A DNA stretch of 64,000 nucleotides, taken from NCBI GenBank assembly GCA_021432605.1, contig MU271143.1, positions 1,807,277-1,871,276 on the forward strand, given 5' to 3'. A program made the translations under genes and the position numbers. Each line of letters begins with the position of its first letter. Position 1 is the first letter of the stretch. The DNA is from Coniochaeta sp. PMI_546 (taxonomy: Eukaryota; Ascomycota; Sordariomycetes; Coniochaetales; Coniochaetaceae). Below the pieces are notes generated by a model. It saw nothing but the letters and a program-made list of their open reading frames with translations, did not search any database and had not been told where the DNA came from. Below are positions 31,902 through 44,318 of the stretch, piece after piece.

Positions 31902-32824
31902 ATGAGTGTCCTGCCCGGTCCGTCAAAGTTGGACCTTATTCCATGGGACTACAACTCCGAGGAGCATAGGCATCGCGCCTATCTGCAGCGCATTGCGTGC
32001 GGATGGAGGTTCGGGGAAGTCCCTGACTGGGTGGAGAAATGCAAAGAGGGGAAAATGATGGTATATTGGCTTGTAGGTCCTCGCGGCGTACACTTATGCA
32101 GCCCATAGCTAACCTCCCTTGCAACAAAGGTCCTCTCGGAAAGTGTTCCAGATCGTGATGCACAGGTGGCCACCCACATCGAGAAATACCCGAAGGTCAG
32201 TTCCACCCGCTGCCTCCAGACCCGATGTGAACCCCTTAGTCACGACACTCATACCAACACTATCACAGGAAACGTCCCCCCTGAAAGACACAGCAACAGA
32301 ATCCTGGAAGGGCCACCCCAGAACCCCAACCAACCAGCCGATCCACCCAATAGGTCACGTCGGCCTCATCATCCCTCCAGAGTCTGAACTCAAGCACCTT
32401 TCCCTTCCCCTGACGGGGGTAGCCTACATTGGCAAGCTGTACGTGTCCTACGCCCTGCAGAGCTACGGCTACGGCGGCGTCACCATGCGCGCCGTCGAGG
32501 CCATCTCTCGCGACCAGCTGGGAGCCGACATGTGCATCCTCGACACCATCTTGCACGAGTACCAGATGCGCCCGGACGTGATGGAGCGGTTCTACGTCCA
32601 GCACGGAAATCCGCTTCCCAAGGTGAGTGAATCTGCCCAAGGCCGTGGTTGCGGGAAGTAAGATGTGCTGACCATGAGAATGGTAGATATCGAATGAGCA
32701 TTGGTATGCGAAGATGGGCTATGTCAGCTTCAAAAAAGATGACAAGGGGTACTTGCATACCCACGTGGACACGGGCGAGAAGGAGTACTTGCCCGTTAGC
32801 TATTTCAAGAAGATGCTCAAGTAA
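31902..32824 (+). CDS. GNAT-like N-acetyltransferase, four exons
   Basis: Exons 31902-32072, 32130-32195, 32269-32622 and 32687-32824 make 242 aa. All three introns (57, 73 and 64 nt) fall between codons and have GT...AG ends. The protein starts MSVLPGPSKLDLIPWDYNSEEHRHRAYLQRIACGWR, a beginning I associate with a fungus-specific GNAT-fold group. The core has PIGHVGLIIPPESE, then GVAYIGKLYVSYALQSYGYGGVTMRAVEA, where the QSYGYGG turn corresponds to the acetyl-CoA loop. The last exon gives NEHWYAKMGYVSFKK, the usual closing motif of an acetyltransferase domain. Substrate unknown, probably cytosolic. It is not closely similar to the GNAT protein at 16950-17663. Confidence 0.85.
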
Positions 32825-33431
32825 GGTGAGGAACTATAGCCACTCTTGACCGAGAAGAGGAAGCTGGCCCGGTACGATACGGTGTCATTCCGAGAGGCAG
32901 ACACATAAGGTAGCGATAGAGCGGTTGATTAAGTGATAGTACACATGGCAAGATGAGGCAAGTATTCACGCCGATGACGGCTTTCGAGCTACCTGACGTC
33001 CATAAAATAATTAGGGGATGAAGCGTCCCAGCCACCCCCTAGCACTAGTCCTCCACTGTCCCTCTCTCCCTGTTTCCGCTGTTGACTCGTCCCAAAGTCT
33101 ATGTCGCGGTTTATTCTATGCTATCTACAGCTGCCCATCCTCCGCAGTCAATTTGTTTGACCAACGTCCATCTGTGATAATATGCCCTTCGTGACACCAG
33201 CCCGAACCGCAGAACATCCATCCTCATCCCTGATCCTCCCAGCCGATCCTAAAGTCCAGGCGCTTCACTACTCCAACACGTAAACTTCCCCGTGCGCAGC
33301 TGCTCCAGTGACCCAGCCCGAACCTGGCCTCAGTGGTTGGGCCATGATTCCGGGAAACCAACCCCACTCCTTCGTGATTTGTTTTCTGATCCTCCTGTGT
33401 GGGTTGCAACACCATATTTCGAAGGGGCACC
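32825..33431. other. Convergent intergenic region
   Basis: 3' regions of the GNAT-like gene and of the importin gene. Nothing else is supported. Confidence 0.5.
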
Positions 33432-36400
33432 CTAGCCTTCGAAATGGAATCGAGCAGCTTCCAAGTGTCCCAGGCCGTCTCGCGGCGCAACATAGCGCCG
33501 CCGGTACGTGTTCGTAAAGTCTTGAAGCAGGGCCCTGACCTGCCTAATACCTCCCGCGTCCGAACCGCTAAGCTTCTCCTTGATCTTGATCATGAGCCGG
33601 TTCGCCTCGGTTTCCGTAATGGTTCCCTGGGGGAGAAGCCTAATTGTGCGGTCCACCCATTGGGTCGTCTGCTCGGGGAACAGTTCGAACATGCCAAGCA
33701 GCACACCGCTGCCGTCAGCGAAGCAGTCACGCGGAAAGGTGATCATCATTCCGGCGAGGATACGGTTGATCAACGTCTCTCCATGGTCAAGCAAGACCTG
33801 CTTGACTCTTTGTCGAACATGTTCTGCAGCAGCCAAGTCAAAAGATGAGGCGGGGTTGTTGCCGCCGTAGCTGATCACATCGCGGATGTAGTGGAGAGTC
33901 GCAGATAAGGGGTCTTGTTGCTCCAAGGCAAGAGCTGATATGGCGGCTTGAAAAATCGGGATAAAAAGGGGCGACGCAACGAGCTTGTGGGGATAGTATA
34001 GCAGTGCGTCGATAAGCAAGCGGAAGAAGTCTTCGATAACGTCGGGCAGCTCATAGGCCGGCAAAGAGCTCATGACCCGGAGCACACTCGTGGCTTGTGC
34101 CTCGAAGAACACGTATATGTTGTCCGCGACCGTGTCGTTAGTATGATCTCGGTCTTCGGAGAACTCACGAAGAACGGCACCAGTTACCCAAAGGAAGCAG
34201 CCTTGGTTAGACTTGGTGAAGCCTTCAGCTAGTTTCTCCGCCATTGGTCCTAGAAGAGGCGTCATTGCTGTGCGATACGAGGTCAGCATGGTCCGCCAGC
34301 ATCGGCAGATCCTCTCGCAAATCGGCACAAAGTCGACAAAACTGTCCAGCACCTTGGTCATGACCGGGAAGACCTCTTGCCAATACTTGACAGCAGGGTT
34401 CTCTTGGTCAAAGTCCACATATGGCACGACGTATTGAGCAAAGATCTTGAGCAGCTGAATGTGATCTGGGAAACGTTAGCAAGCCGATGCATATACGGCA
34501 GTGAGCGTGGAGATACATACCAGCGACCTCGATCTTGCCATCTTCCGTGGTAGCATTGTTGGCTTTGACCATGAGACGTGCTACGAGAGGATCGCAGTAC
34601 AGCTTGAGAAGCTTATAGATATCCTCGACCTTTTGCACTCCGACAACGTTCGCAACGCCTTCTGTGATCTCTTCCTGAGAACTTGGCGGAAGTTTGTCAA
34701 GGATCTGATCATAGAAGGACTGGAGCTGAATGACTTGCCCGCCGAGCAAGTGTTTGCAGTCGGTGCAGAAGAATTTGATGGCCTGAGCAGCAGCCCGGAC
34801 AATCTCCTTGGAGTCTGCCTGGAAGGAAGACACAATGTAGGTGAACTGCGATTCCAGAAACTCCGGGTGTTTCGCAGTCCACTCAGTGTAGCGTCCAAAC
34901 ACCATGATGGCGGCAAATCGCAGCTTCTCATGGCTTGGTATCTGAACAAGGAGCGGCATCAGTTGAGGTAGAACGATGCTCTCCTCCGTATCGACCATTC
35001 GCCCCATTGCTCGCATCGAGAACAAGGGCGACTCGAGTTCCTGCCAATGGGGCACGGATGTCTGCGTGACCTGGCTACCGTACTTCTGCATCCAGAGCTT
35101 TATAGCATCTAGCACCTTAGCAAGACACTCGGGAGTTCCCATGACCTCACAGCAGTCCTTCAGCGTGTCACCCATGTGGTGACGGAACTCCCGAAACTTC
35201 TCTTCTTGCTCGCGATCGCCATCGAATAAGTCGAGCTCGTTTCCAGTCTCCGGCTCCGGGTATTGCAGGAGCTTCATGAGAACCTCGACCAATTTGGAGT
35301 AGATGTCCACCATCTGCGCCCTCGACTGCGCATAGCGGTCGAGGACGATGAGCTGCTTCAGCTCGTACCAGAAACCGAACGTATACTCGATCACATCGCG
35401 GTCCTTGTCCCTCGCGGCACACTCGAGAATCGCATCGACGAGCGGCCGGAAGTGCTGAGGCTCCCTAGCGATGAGCACCACCCACGAATCGCCAGCATCG
35501 GAAAATAGCCTTGTGAGTGACTTGAAGGCCTCGGTATCCTCATCGTCGACAGCCTTCTGAATTCGCGGCCTTTGCTCCACCACGAGAGGGAGCAGAACCT
35601 TGATAGCATCGATGTTATCGTCCACGTCCCTTGTCTCCCGGCAGATGTTACCCAAGCACTCAGCAGCGGCTTGGAGCGACTGATCGTGAGAAAGACCGCT
35701 GACAACAACACTGAGCAGCGGTGAGTTGACTATTGCCGTGATAGGAACTTCTCTAAGCCACGAGGTGATGCACTCGAAGAGTTGAGGATTCGTCGCGGCG
35801 GCGGCTAGCTTTATGTCAGGAAGCTGTCCATATCTAAAGCTCTTGGAAAGACAAAGCAAGTGAGCATACCTGAAGACTGGGCATAGCTGATGAGAAGCTG
35901 AACCACCTGCTCGGCATTATCTGACAGCAACTCTGCCGTTCTTTGCGTAAGTTCTTCTTCCTATAGTGACCGGATTAGATTCTGAGCGAAGCATCGACCG
36001 TAGGAGGCCGGTGAAGGGGACGGCGAAGATGTCGAAGCATATCGTGGACCACGTACAGACAAGTTGATTTTTCGGCCTTCGGTAACCTCTTCGGGTAGGA
36101 CGCGGAGGAAGTCCAATATGCACGCATGACTCTCGACGTCGTTACCGAGCGATGAAACGACCGTAGGCAACACATCGTTCCACTCACGCATCTGGATGGC
36201 CAGGATGGCCAGGCATACACACAGTTGTACCCTGACAGGCTTGGGACCCGGCGCGTACCGCTTCAGAAGGACCAGGAGCTGACTCCGAAGAGCTGGCAGG
36301 TCCGACTCTGGGACCTGGGTTGCCAGGTCGTATGTTATCTACCACCGAACTGTCAGCCTCCGTAGTGACAGAAGTATGACTGCCGCAGACACCAGTCCTA

Positions 36401-36699
36401 TGCGTACCTTTCCCTTCAATGTGGTGGCGGCGAATAGTTGAGCTTCGGCTTCGGAGGAGGACTGGAGGATGCCGATCGTAGTGGCCCAAGCATCTTTCTA
36501 TTGTCCACTGTATTAGCGCATGCAGAGGAGCCATGTGCTACCCGTATGGTGGTTGTGAGATGCAACATACTGATTTCTGGAAGGTCGAGAGGTAGTCCAT
36601 GGCTACCTTCTTCCGGTTCGCATCCCCACCCCGCATGGTTGCCATGGCGGCCAGCACCGTGTCCGGCGACATAGGTTCAGCTGCGCCGTGAGAAGCCAT
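33432..36699 (-). CDS. MTR10: Karyopherin beta Mtr10 (transportin-3 family)
   Basis: Six exons: 36699-36571, 36497-36408, 36338-36057, 35960-35870, 35804-34521 and 34465-33432 (969 aa). Introns of 73, 69, 96, 65 and 55 nt all keep frame. The N terminus has the importin-N layout: VLAAMATMRGG, then KKVAMDYLSTFQKS, KDAWATTIGILQ and AQLFAATTLKGKI. HEAT repeats follow throughout. Family marks include LLSDNAEQVVQLL, AAAECLGNICRETRDVDDN, and the C-terminal LPQGTITETEANRLMIKIKEKL with VRALLQDFTNTYRRR, all very close to the Mtr10/TNPO3 type. The importin carries SR/RNA-binding proteins (Npl3 in yeast) into the nucleus and takes part in tRNA re-import. The fourth intron acceptor (TAG ending at 35805) was chosen because it alone keeps the Ala-rich junction in frame. 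Confidence 0.95.
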
Positions 36700-37411
36700 G
36701 ATGGGCGTCGAAGCAGCGCAGTTGGAGGAGGGCGACCTTTGGATGAAGACGGCCTTCGTGGCTCGAAATAGCTTCTCGGTGTGGGGGAACTCAAGCTTCT
36801 AGAAGGCAGTCGACGCTGGTTGCCCCTCAGTAACGTTTCGGAAGCTTGTGCAGTATCGATATTAAACCACAAGGGGCCTGGTGGTTGGGATGCACTATGT
36901 GCTCGGAGAGTTCCTCACAGAAAGTTAATGAGGGTATCGGTGTTGTTTGGGGATCGCTCTTGTCGCCGGAGAATGAATGATGGTCAAATGCGACGATTCA
37001 AAAGGAGGCTACAAGCAAACCAAAGAAAATAAAACGTCAGATCCGCCATCGCGGTTGCTGTGTGGCTTGATTCCTCAAGTGTCGTAGTGAATTCGGTGCC
37101 CCGCCAAACTGGTGACCCCACTCTAGCCGGGGTCGGATAATTCTTATGCCTCTACCGGATCACAGGACAAAAGGCACCTACCCTATAGCTTTCAACTTCT
37201 CACCAGCACAGTCAGATCAAAGTAAAGCGAACGAGGTTTCATGTCTCTCCATGTTAATACATGTTCATGATAAAACAAAACAAGACAACCACACAAATCT
37301 TGTTCCTGGTATCCTCTTCTGTGTAAGGCCTTTGTCAACGGAAGTATCAGTCACGACAAACAAGCGATCGATTCCCGACACATCGTGACCTCTCCGTTGC
37401 CGTTCCTTACT
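36700..37411. other. Intergenic upstream of MTR10
   Basis: Promoter of MTR10 and 3' region of the cyclo-ligase gene, which points the same way. No other gene is supported. Confidence 0.5.
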
Positions 37412-38306
37412 CTATTTTACGGAGTCTGGCGTTATTATCTCTCCGTTACCGAGGATAAGGCCATCCAAACGCTGGTCAAAGGGCCCAACAGGCACAGACC
37501 CCTCTGACGGCGATCTCAAGAGCTGCTCAGACAGAGCTAAGGCGTAGAGCATAACAGGGGATTCTCCCATCCCTTGAGACATTGCCTTGGCCTTCAGTCT
37601 GTTGATGAAATAGTCGTAGAAACCCTTGCCATGGCCTAGTCGCCGGATCGCTCCGGTCTCTGGGTTAATATCAAATGCCACACCGGGCACGAGGATAAGA
37701 TCCAGCAGAGCCTGGTCGGAATGGTGCACGTCCGGGCCTCCCAGTATCCTCTGTCGCTCGTGCACGGTGGCCGGATCTATGCTCGGGATGCCCCATCTGT
37801 CGGGTTTGAGGGACTGATAGTCCGCGAGGTCTCTCAGACGGACCATGTCCATAACACGCGGCGGTAAATCGGGTGACGGCAGCGGATTTCGATGAAGATA
37901 TGGCACAAAGACCTCCTTGCCAGATTCAATGGCATGGCGCACGATGGCGTCGGTCTGTATTTCGCCTGTGGGCATGGAGAGAAAGACGCTCACCCGACGA
38001 GCTTCCAAATAAGGCTTGAAGTTTCTTAACACATTGAAAACAGTTGCGCCTGGGAATATGGCTTAGCATAGGTCTAGTAACGGTCGGATCGACATGACGA
38101 ATATAGATTCTTCAAGGTCTTATGAGACAGGTTCGAACGACTACCGAGACGGCCCCTTCTTGTCTTCTTTTCTTTTTTTGTTCTGGGAAATGCTCATGAT
38201 GGTTGAGGGGCGTACTTTGGGATATTGCCGACTCTTGCGAAACGGCTCCGAGCTTCTGCTTCATGGCAGACCGAAGCTGCTGCTTGGCAGCATTTAGTGA
38301 GGCCAT
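37412..38306 (-). CDS. FAU1: 5-formyltetrahydrofolate cyclo-ligase
   Basis: Exon 1 is 38306-38216, a 166-nt intron is 38215-38050, and exon 2 is 38049-37412, giving 242 aa. The N terminus (MASLNAAKQQLRSAMKQKL) is the classic nucleotide-binding start of the family. Exon 2 has RRVSVFLSMPTGEIQTDAIVRHAIESGKEVFVPYL and the folate-site part IPSIDPATV. The ATP/Mg motif region is LILVPGVAFDINPETGAIRRLGHGKGFYDYF. The enzyme converts 5-formyl-THF to 5,10-methenyl-THF with ATP, in cytosol or mitochondria. In-frame ATGs at 38327 and 38333 could add a few residues. The intron is long for this window and has a GTACGC donor. It is divergent from the OPT gene, 938 bp between starts. Confidence 0.95.
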
Positions 38307-39244
38307 GGCAAATTCATCCCTGACCATGCTCATTGCCAGTGAAGGGTCGCTCCGATTGCGGGCTAGCTGGAGATGGCTGGAAGTCGGAGGCAAAGGCCCA
38401 AAGCAGAAAGGAATGGACGAGATCTACTGCGTAACACGTGTAGACTTAGCTCTTCGTTGACGGAATGTGCGGTACGAGGACAGCCAGACTGCCAGACAGC
38501 TCCGCATCGGCGGCAGGAAGGGATGGGATGGGATGCAACATCTCTCAAGGTCAGGGTTCTTTTGCATCATGTGGTGCCCAGATCTCCACCTGAGAACCAC
38601 TCTAGTCCACTTTTTACCCGATTCCGTTTTTATCAGATCAATCTTATCAATCTCATCAGTTAATCGACCACCCAAGCATCAACCAATAAACTTATCAAGC
38701 CGGCTCGCGGACACTTACCTAATTCTCCTGTCTGTGACGAGTTGACTTGTCGGATCAGGCGGCCTGCATGACGGCTCAATTTCCCTGGTTTCCTGCGTCC
38801 AGACTAGTAGACTCGAGTGGAATAGAAGGACGCCAGGCGACCTGCTTTTGTCCACAGCGGTGTGACGTCTTGTACGACTCCCCCCGAACACCTTCCAGAG
38901 CCTGGATCGTTACACAAGAACCCTTTAACTCGCCATTGTGTCTAAAGATTATTATCTGCCAATTCGCCCAATCCAGCAGGTCAGAGACAAGAAAGCGCGC
39001 CATTGGCGGACCAAAGCTGCGCCGCTGATTATCTTCAGTTCGAGCTTGGATGAGCTGTGGATGACACCCCACACGCAGCCCACCCCGCGTGCTGCCTGCT
39101 CCACTTCCAACACCTCAGTTGCGCGAAATCTACCAACCAGACCTCTCCCTCGGCCACGCAACCTTGGCTGGTTAGACACAAGAGTCATCGCTTCCTACAG
39201 TACCGTAGTCCCCCGTTAAACCCACACATCAAGCAAGGGCTTTT
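38307..39244. promoter_or_regulatory. Divergent promoter region, cyclo-ligase / OPT transporter
   Basis: Non-coding region between two divergent starts. Short frames here show no domains. Specific factor sites were not assigned. Confidence 0.5.
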
Positions 39245-42200
39245 ATGACGCTTTCCCGCAGCGATAGGACCACATCGGGCACCGCCGACTCTTCTTCTCA
39301 TGAAACACAGGCCTTCCCACTCGCAGCGCTGGAGCAGCCAAGTGCGACGGTCCCCACGCCGACCCTGACACCTGCTCTTCTCGCTCATACTACCAACGCC
39401 ACCTCTGACCCCTCAAATCCCTCTACAGGTCCACCTCAGCCTCCCACCGAGCTCGTTGAAATTGACAGGCATAACTCTCATGGCCCGAGTCTGGAGTCTG
39501 GTTCGGAGTCGATTGATGACGAGAGCTCCCAAGCCGACCTCGACGACCCCCCCGACCGACCCATGAAGAAGTCCAAACAACCTCCATTCCTGCGCTCGGC
39601 ACCCGGGTTTGCGAGTCCATCCTATGGAGCCATATCGCCCACGTTTGGCGGCGATGGTGGCTCACCATCCACCGAGCGCTCCAGCGCCGACGAGCCTGTT
39701 ATGCGAAGCATACGGTTGCGAAAGAGTCGGACCGACCTGTCAGGAGGCAGCAGACGGTCGGCGCGCCAGTCGGAGGAGCTTGGTGGTTCGACGACCATAG
39801 GGGGGTTAGAAGGTCGCTTTGGCATGGCGGACACAGCCGTGCCGACCGATATCTTGGCGGATGCGAAGGACGACAGCGCCGATGGGAGCGAGACCGGCTT
39901 CCTCGAGAACAGTGATGACGAGGACGAGTTCGAGGAGGACGATCCGCCCGACAACTCGCCATACCCTCAAGTCCGCGCCTCTGTCTCCCCAACAGATAAC
40001 ACGGCCCTGTCGATCAACACGCCCCGCATGTGGTTCTTGGCCACTCTTTTCTCCTTCCTCGGGTCCTCGACAAACCTGTTCTTCTCCTTGAGATACCCTA
40101 GTGTCTCCATCACGCCTGTTATTGCGTTGCTACTCGTACACCCATTAGGTCTCATGTGGGACTACTTCTTGAAAAGACAAGACGACCCGCCGGAGGAGTA
40201 CAGCGAAGGCTTCCGCACCGTTAACGGGCTGGATCCTGCCGGCAAAAGGTCGAGACTCGGTCGCCTTCGACTGTGGTTAGCCCAGGGCCGCTGGAACGAG
40301 AAGGAACACAGTTGTGTGTACGTTAGCAGCAATGTCTCGTTTGGCTTTGCCTTCGCAACCGACGTTATCGTGGAGCAGACGCAGTTCTACAAGCAGGATG
40401 TGGGGATCGTCTATCAACTCTTGCTCACTCTTTCGACTCAAATTCTAGGCTACACTTTTGCCGGGCTTACCAGACGATTTCTGGTGAGACCAAGCGGGAT
40501 GATCTGGCCAGGGACTTTGATGTCTGCTGCCATGTTCACTACCCTTCATAAGGAGGAGAACAAGGAGGCAAATGGTTGGAAGATCAGCCGGTGGAAGTTC
40601 TTTTACGTCATATGGTTGGGAGGCTTCCTCTTCTACTTCCTGCCCGGTCTCCTCATGCCCGCGTTGAGCTACTTCAACGTGATAACTTGGTTTGCACCTG
40701 ACAACGTTGTTGTTGCTAACCTGTTCGGTGTCGTCTCTGGCCTTGGACTCTTCCCCCTTACCTTCGACTGGGCTCAGATAGCCTACATTGGATCGCCACT
40801 CTTGACGCCGTTCTGGGCCGCCATGAATGTTGTTGGCGGCTTGGTGATCGTCATGTGGATCATTGCCCCTATTGCTTACTATAGCAACTGGCTGTATGCT
40901 TCCTACATGCCCATCCTATCAGCTGCAGTGTTCGATAACAAAGGCCATATCTACGACGTCAGCAAGATCTTGACCGAGGATTTCCTCTTTGACAAAGAAG
41001 CCTATCAGAACTACAGCAGGGTCTTCCTGCCGATTACGTATGTTCTGAGTTACGGCGTGCAATTTGCAGGCCTCGCCTCGTTGCTTACACACACGGCATG
41101 TTGGCACGGTTCGGACATCTGGAGGCAATGGACGAGGTCGCTGAAAGAGGCAAAGGGTGAACCAACGCTGCAGTATCAACCAGTGTCACGAAGAGGTAGC
41201 GAAGTACGCCCTACTTCGTCTGCTAGTCGGAACGGACGCTTCCTGTCCCAGTCCACAGCCAGTATGGAGAATCTCATGAACAGGGAAGATGTTCATAACA
41301 GACTCATGAAAAGATATAAAGATGCTCCAATGACGTGGTATCTCCTTACCTTCGTCACAATGACCGCCGTTGGCATCTTCGTTGTCGAGTAGTAGGTGGT
41401 CCGCAACTCTCGAAACCTTGTACCGTGCTAATCAGATTCAAGCTATCCGATCCATTTGCCCTGGTACGGCCTACTCCTCGCTCTGGGCATCTGCAGCATC
41501 CTCTTCATACCTATCGGCATCATCATGGCCGTCACCAACCAACACAGCAGCATCTACCTTATCTGCCAGCTGATTTGCGGTGCTGTCTTCCCCGGACGAC
41601 CAGTGGCGAACATGGTTTTCGTCACCTACGGCTACATTTCCTCAGCACAGGGCATCAAGTTCGCCGCCGACCTCAAGCTCGGCCATTACATGAAGATCCC
41701 TCCCCGCATCCTGTTTTCAGTGCAGATGGTGGCCACCATTGTCTCGTCTGTCACCCAGATCGGCGTTCTCAACTGGATGTTCCACAACGTGCCCGGTATC
41801 TGCACGCCCGAAGCCATCAACGGTTTCACCTGCCCCATCGCGCGGGTGCACTTCAACGGCTCCATCCTGTGGGGCGTCGTCGGGCCGTCCGAGTTCTTCG
41901 GTCCGGGCGCGACCTACCGGCTGCTCGTGTGGGCGTTCCTCGTCGGCGCCCTGCTGCCCATTCCGCTGTGGCTATACGCTCGCCACCGCAGAGACAGCAT
42001 CGTGCGGAAGATCAACCTGCCGGTGCTCTTCGGCTCGCTCGGATGGATCCCTCCCGCGACGGGGCTCAATTTCTCCGTTTGGGCGGTCGTGTGCTTCTTC
42101 TTCAACTACCTGATCAAGAACCGCGCGACGGCATGGTGGGCCAAGTACACGATGACGCTCAGCGCGGCGCTGGACTCGGGCCTGGCGTTCGGCATAGTGG

Positions 42201-42346
42201 TGGTGTTCTTCGGGTTCATATACCCCGGGTGGATGAAGGGCTTCAGCTGGTGGGGTACTGAGGTGTACAAGGCTGGCTGCGACTGGCAGGCCTGCGCGTA
42301 CAAGACAGTCCCAGAAGGCGGCCGGTTTGGGCCGGATACTTGGTAG
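39245..42346 (+). CDS. Oligopeptide transporter, OPT family
   Basis: Exons 39245-41391 and 41443-42346 with a 51-nt intron (GTAGGT...TTCAAG) give 1016 aa; the join reads VVEYYPIHLPWYGLLLAL. About 260 cytosolic residues come first. They are Ser/Thr/Pro-rich, with an acidic block (DDEDEFEEDD) shortly before the membrane part. The transporter domain begins NTPRMWFLATLFSFLGSSTNLFFSLRYPSV, a standard OPT opening. It includes FLPGLLMPALSYFNVITWF, TFDWAQIAYIGSPLLTPFWAAMNV, and the QHSSIYLICQLICGAVFPGRPVANMVF with GHYMKIPPR region seen in fungal OPTs. About 12-16 TM helices are expected. The family imports tri- to pentapeptides or glutathione with protons at the plasma membrane; substrate not readable. 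A Ser-rich cytosolic loop (SRRGSEVRPTSSASRNG) may be a phosphorylation site. The C terminus lies just before a convergent glycosyltransferase gene. Confidence 0.93.
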
Positions 42347-42620
42347 GAGCGGAGAGGTGAAGACGGCTGGATCTACGCATGGGCTGGGTTTCGCATTGAA
42401 AGGTACAGCGGCGTCGCATAGTCATGCGAATGGGCATGGGTCATTTAGACGAGCTGGTATGCATGGGATGAATATAGATGTTATGACGGTTATGTAGCTG
42501 GTAGTTTTTGTTTGCATTTATACTTGCATTCAGTATGAGTATGTACATAGGGAGTTTCAGCTTTCTCCATTAAAACAGTACCCTGAGCAGCAATAAATCA
42601 CATTTTAATACCCTGTCTCA

Positions 42621-44318
42621 TCAAGGCTGCCATATCAGAACAACAACAGAGTCCTTATCCGTCTTCTCCTCCTCGGCATGTACAGCATCGCCCTTTGGCC
42701 GGTCGTCGATTTCGCCGAACGAGTTCCCGCCACCCCTGCGCTTAACATAGGCCTGCCAGATCTCGCCGCCCTCTCCGACCCTCGCGTCCAGCAGCCTCCA
42801 GGTGCGCTTGCGGCCCGCCCAGGCAACAACCTTCACGTCGTCACCCGCGGACCGGTCGTCGGCCCCTGCGTCCACCACAATTCTCCGTCCGAAAACAACC
42901 TGCTGGTCGTCATCATCTAGCTGTTTCTGCTTCTTCGGCTCCTTCTTCAGCGAAATGGTGTCCACTCCGTCGGGGTAGTGCGAGAGCGTGTATCCGTTCA
43001 CGAGGATCCAGTCGTCGCGGAAGCGGAAGCGCTGCAGGAAGCAGGCCTCGCCGCAGGCCGAGGTCACGAGGTGTCCCTTGCCGGCCTCGAAGCGGTGCAG
43101 GTTCTTGTAGTGGTGGAGCGTCAGCGGTTGCGTGCCGGAGGCGTATCCCTCGTTGACGAGGATGCGGCGGTCGTGTTCGCTGTAGAGCTGCTCCTCTTCC
43201 GGGTTGTAGAAGCTCGGCAGCACGTGCAGGTCGATGGAGGTGTGCTTCGTGATGCACTCGTACACGAGGAGGTCCCACTGTTCACCAGTCTGGTGGGACT
43301 CTGGTTTTGGAGAGTCCTCGCCTCGCTTGTCGGGCTTGGCTAGACATGGTAGTTGTGTCAGCTGCTCGAGCATTGGTGCCGTGAGGAACACCGCTCCTCC
43401 GCCGTATGTCAGAGTCTTGTCGCCCTCGATGACCCAGTCGGAGCGCTCGCTCGGCGCCCCGACGTAGTGCTCTTTTTCCGGATCAAACTTGGACAGCTTC
43501 TGCACAAGTTTACCCATGCTTGGGAAGAAGATGTCGTCGTCGACCAGAGCCATGTAGCGCTTGGCGCTCCCACCTTCCTTCTGCGCCAGAGAGGCGCTGT
43601 GACTTTTGAGCTTATGCACGAGATCGACATAAGCAGACTCCCCAGTCCCTTCGGACAGCAGAACTGTCGCGTCGACTCCCATTGACCGCAATTTCTCCTC
43701 CACCCAGTCGGCCTCCTGCTTGTTGCTCTTTTGCAGAGTCAGGAGTAAGCCCGCACCGTTCGAATTGCCAGTGCCGTCCGTCAGCCACCTCTCCCAGTCT
43801 CTCATCAACGAATTGTCCAAGTAGACCAGCCTCGAATACGTAGTCGAGATTCCAAATAACAATACCGAAGCGTCGACCTCATTTCCCTTTACGCTCCCGG
43901 CAACCGGGAGCTTCAGCGCCGCGCGGTCAACGGCCAACCTGAGACTCTCGTCCTGGATTCTAGCATTGGCAAAGTCTTTCGGCATAAACTTGCCTGCGAC
44001 TTCCGTCATAGACGGCCGTCCCTTGCCGGACCCATACTTGGCCTGAACCACTCTTGCCGACCAAGTGACCTCGTTGGTGAGGCCGTGTTTCTTGATGAGA
44101 TGATCGAGGAAGTTGACTTCCGCTGTCCGCGTGGCGTTTTGCTTGTTTTTCCAGTCGCGCCACGGCGAAGTCCGGCCTTCCGTATAGTCGTATATGCTGG
44201 GCTCGCGCGGCTGGCGACGATGGTGCAGCAATGTCAGTAGCACCGTACAAAGCACGAGTGCGACGACGGCCAGGCGGATAAGCTTTACGCGGCCGTAGGA
44301 CACTATTAGGCGCGGCAT
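42621..44318 (-). CDS. Type II membrane glycosyltransferase, fringe/GT31-like
   Basis: Intronless, 565 aa, ATG at 44318. A short basic tail is followed by one TM anchor (about 13-32) and a stem, the layout of Golgi type II glycosyltransferases. The catalytic core starts at SVLLFGISTTYSRL (151 on) and has the metal-binding DDD at residues 260-262 in YMALVDDDIFFPSM. A GGGAVFLTAPML loop follows, typical of fringe-like enzymes, then WDLLVYECITKHTSIDLHVLPSFYN with the acidic Asp/Glu pair. The protein closes with a Lys/Asp-rich tail. It probably adds a hexose to glycans in the Golgi; donor and acceptor are unknown. Fungi carry several such DUF604/GT31-type proteins. Confidence 0.85.
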   Translation of the reverse strand: MPRLIVSYGRVKLIRLAVVALVLCTVLLTLLHHRRQPREPSIYDYTEGRTSPWRDWKNKQNATRTAEVNFLDHLIKKHGLTNEVTWSARVVQAKYGSGKGRPSMTEVAGKFMPKDFANARIQDESLRLAVDRAALKLPVAGSVKGNEVDASVLLFGISTTYSRLVYLDNSLMRDWERWLTDGTGNSNGAGLLLTLQKSNKQEADWVEEKLRSMGVDATVLLSEGTGESAYVDLVHKLKSHSASLAQKEGGSAKRYMALVDDDIFFPSMGKLVQKLSKFDPEKEHYVGAPSERSDWVIEGDKTLTYGGGAVFLTAPMLEQLTQLPCLAKPDKRGEDSPKPESHQTGEQWDLLVYECITKHTSIDLHVLPSFYNPEEEQLYSEHDRRILVNEGYASGTQPLTLHHYKNLHRFEAGKGHLVTSACGEACFLQRFRFRDDWILVNGYTLSHYPDGVDTISLKKEPKKQKQLDDDDQQVVFGRRIVVDAGADDRSAGDDVKVVAWAGRKRTWRLLDARVGEGGEIWQAYVKRRGGGNSFGEIDDRPKGDAVHAEEEKTDKDSVVVLIWQP

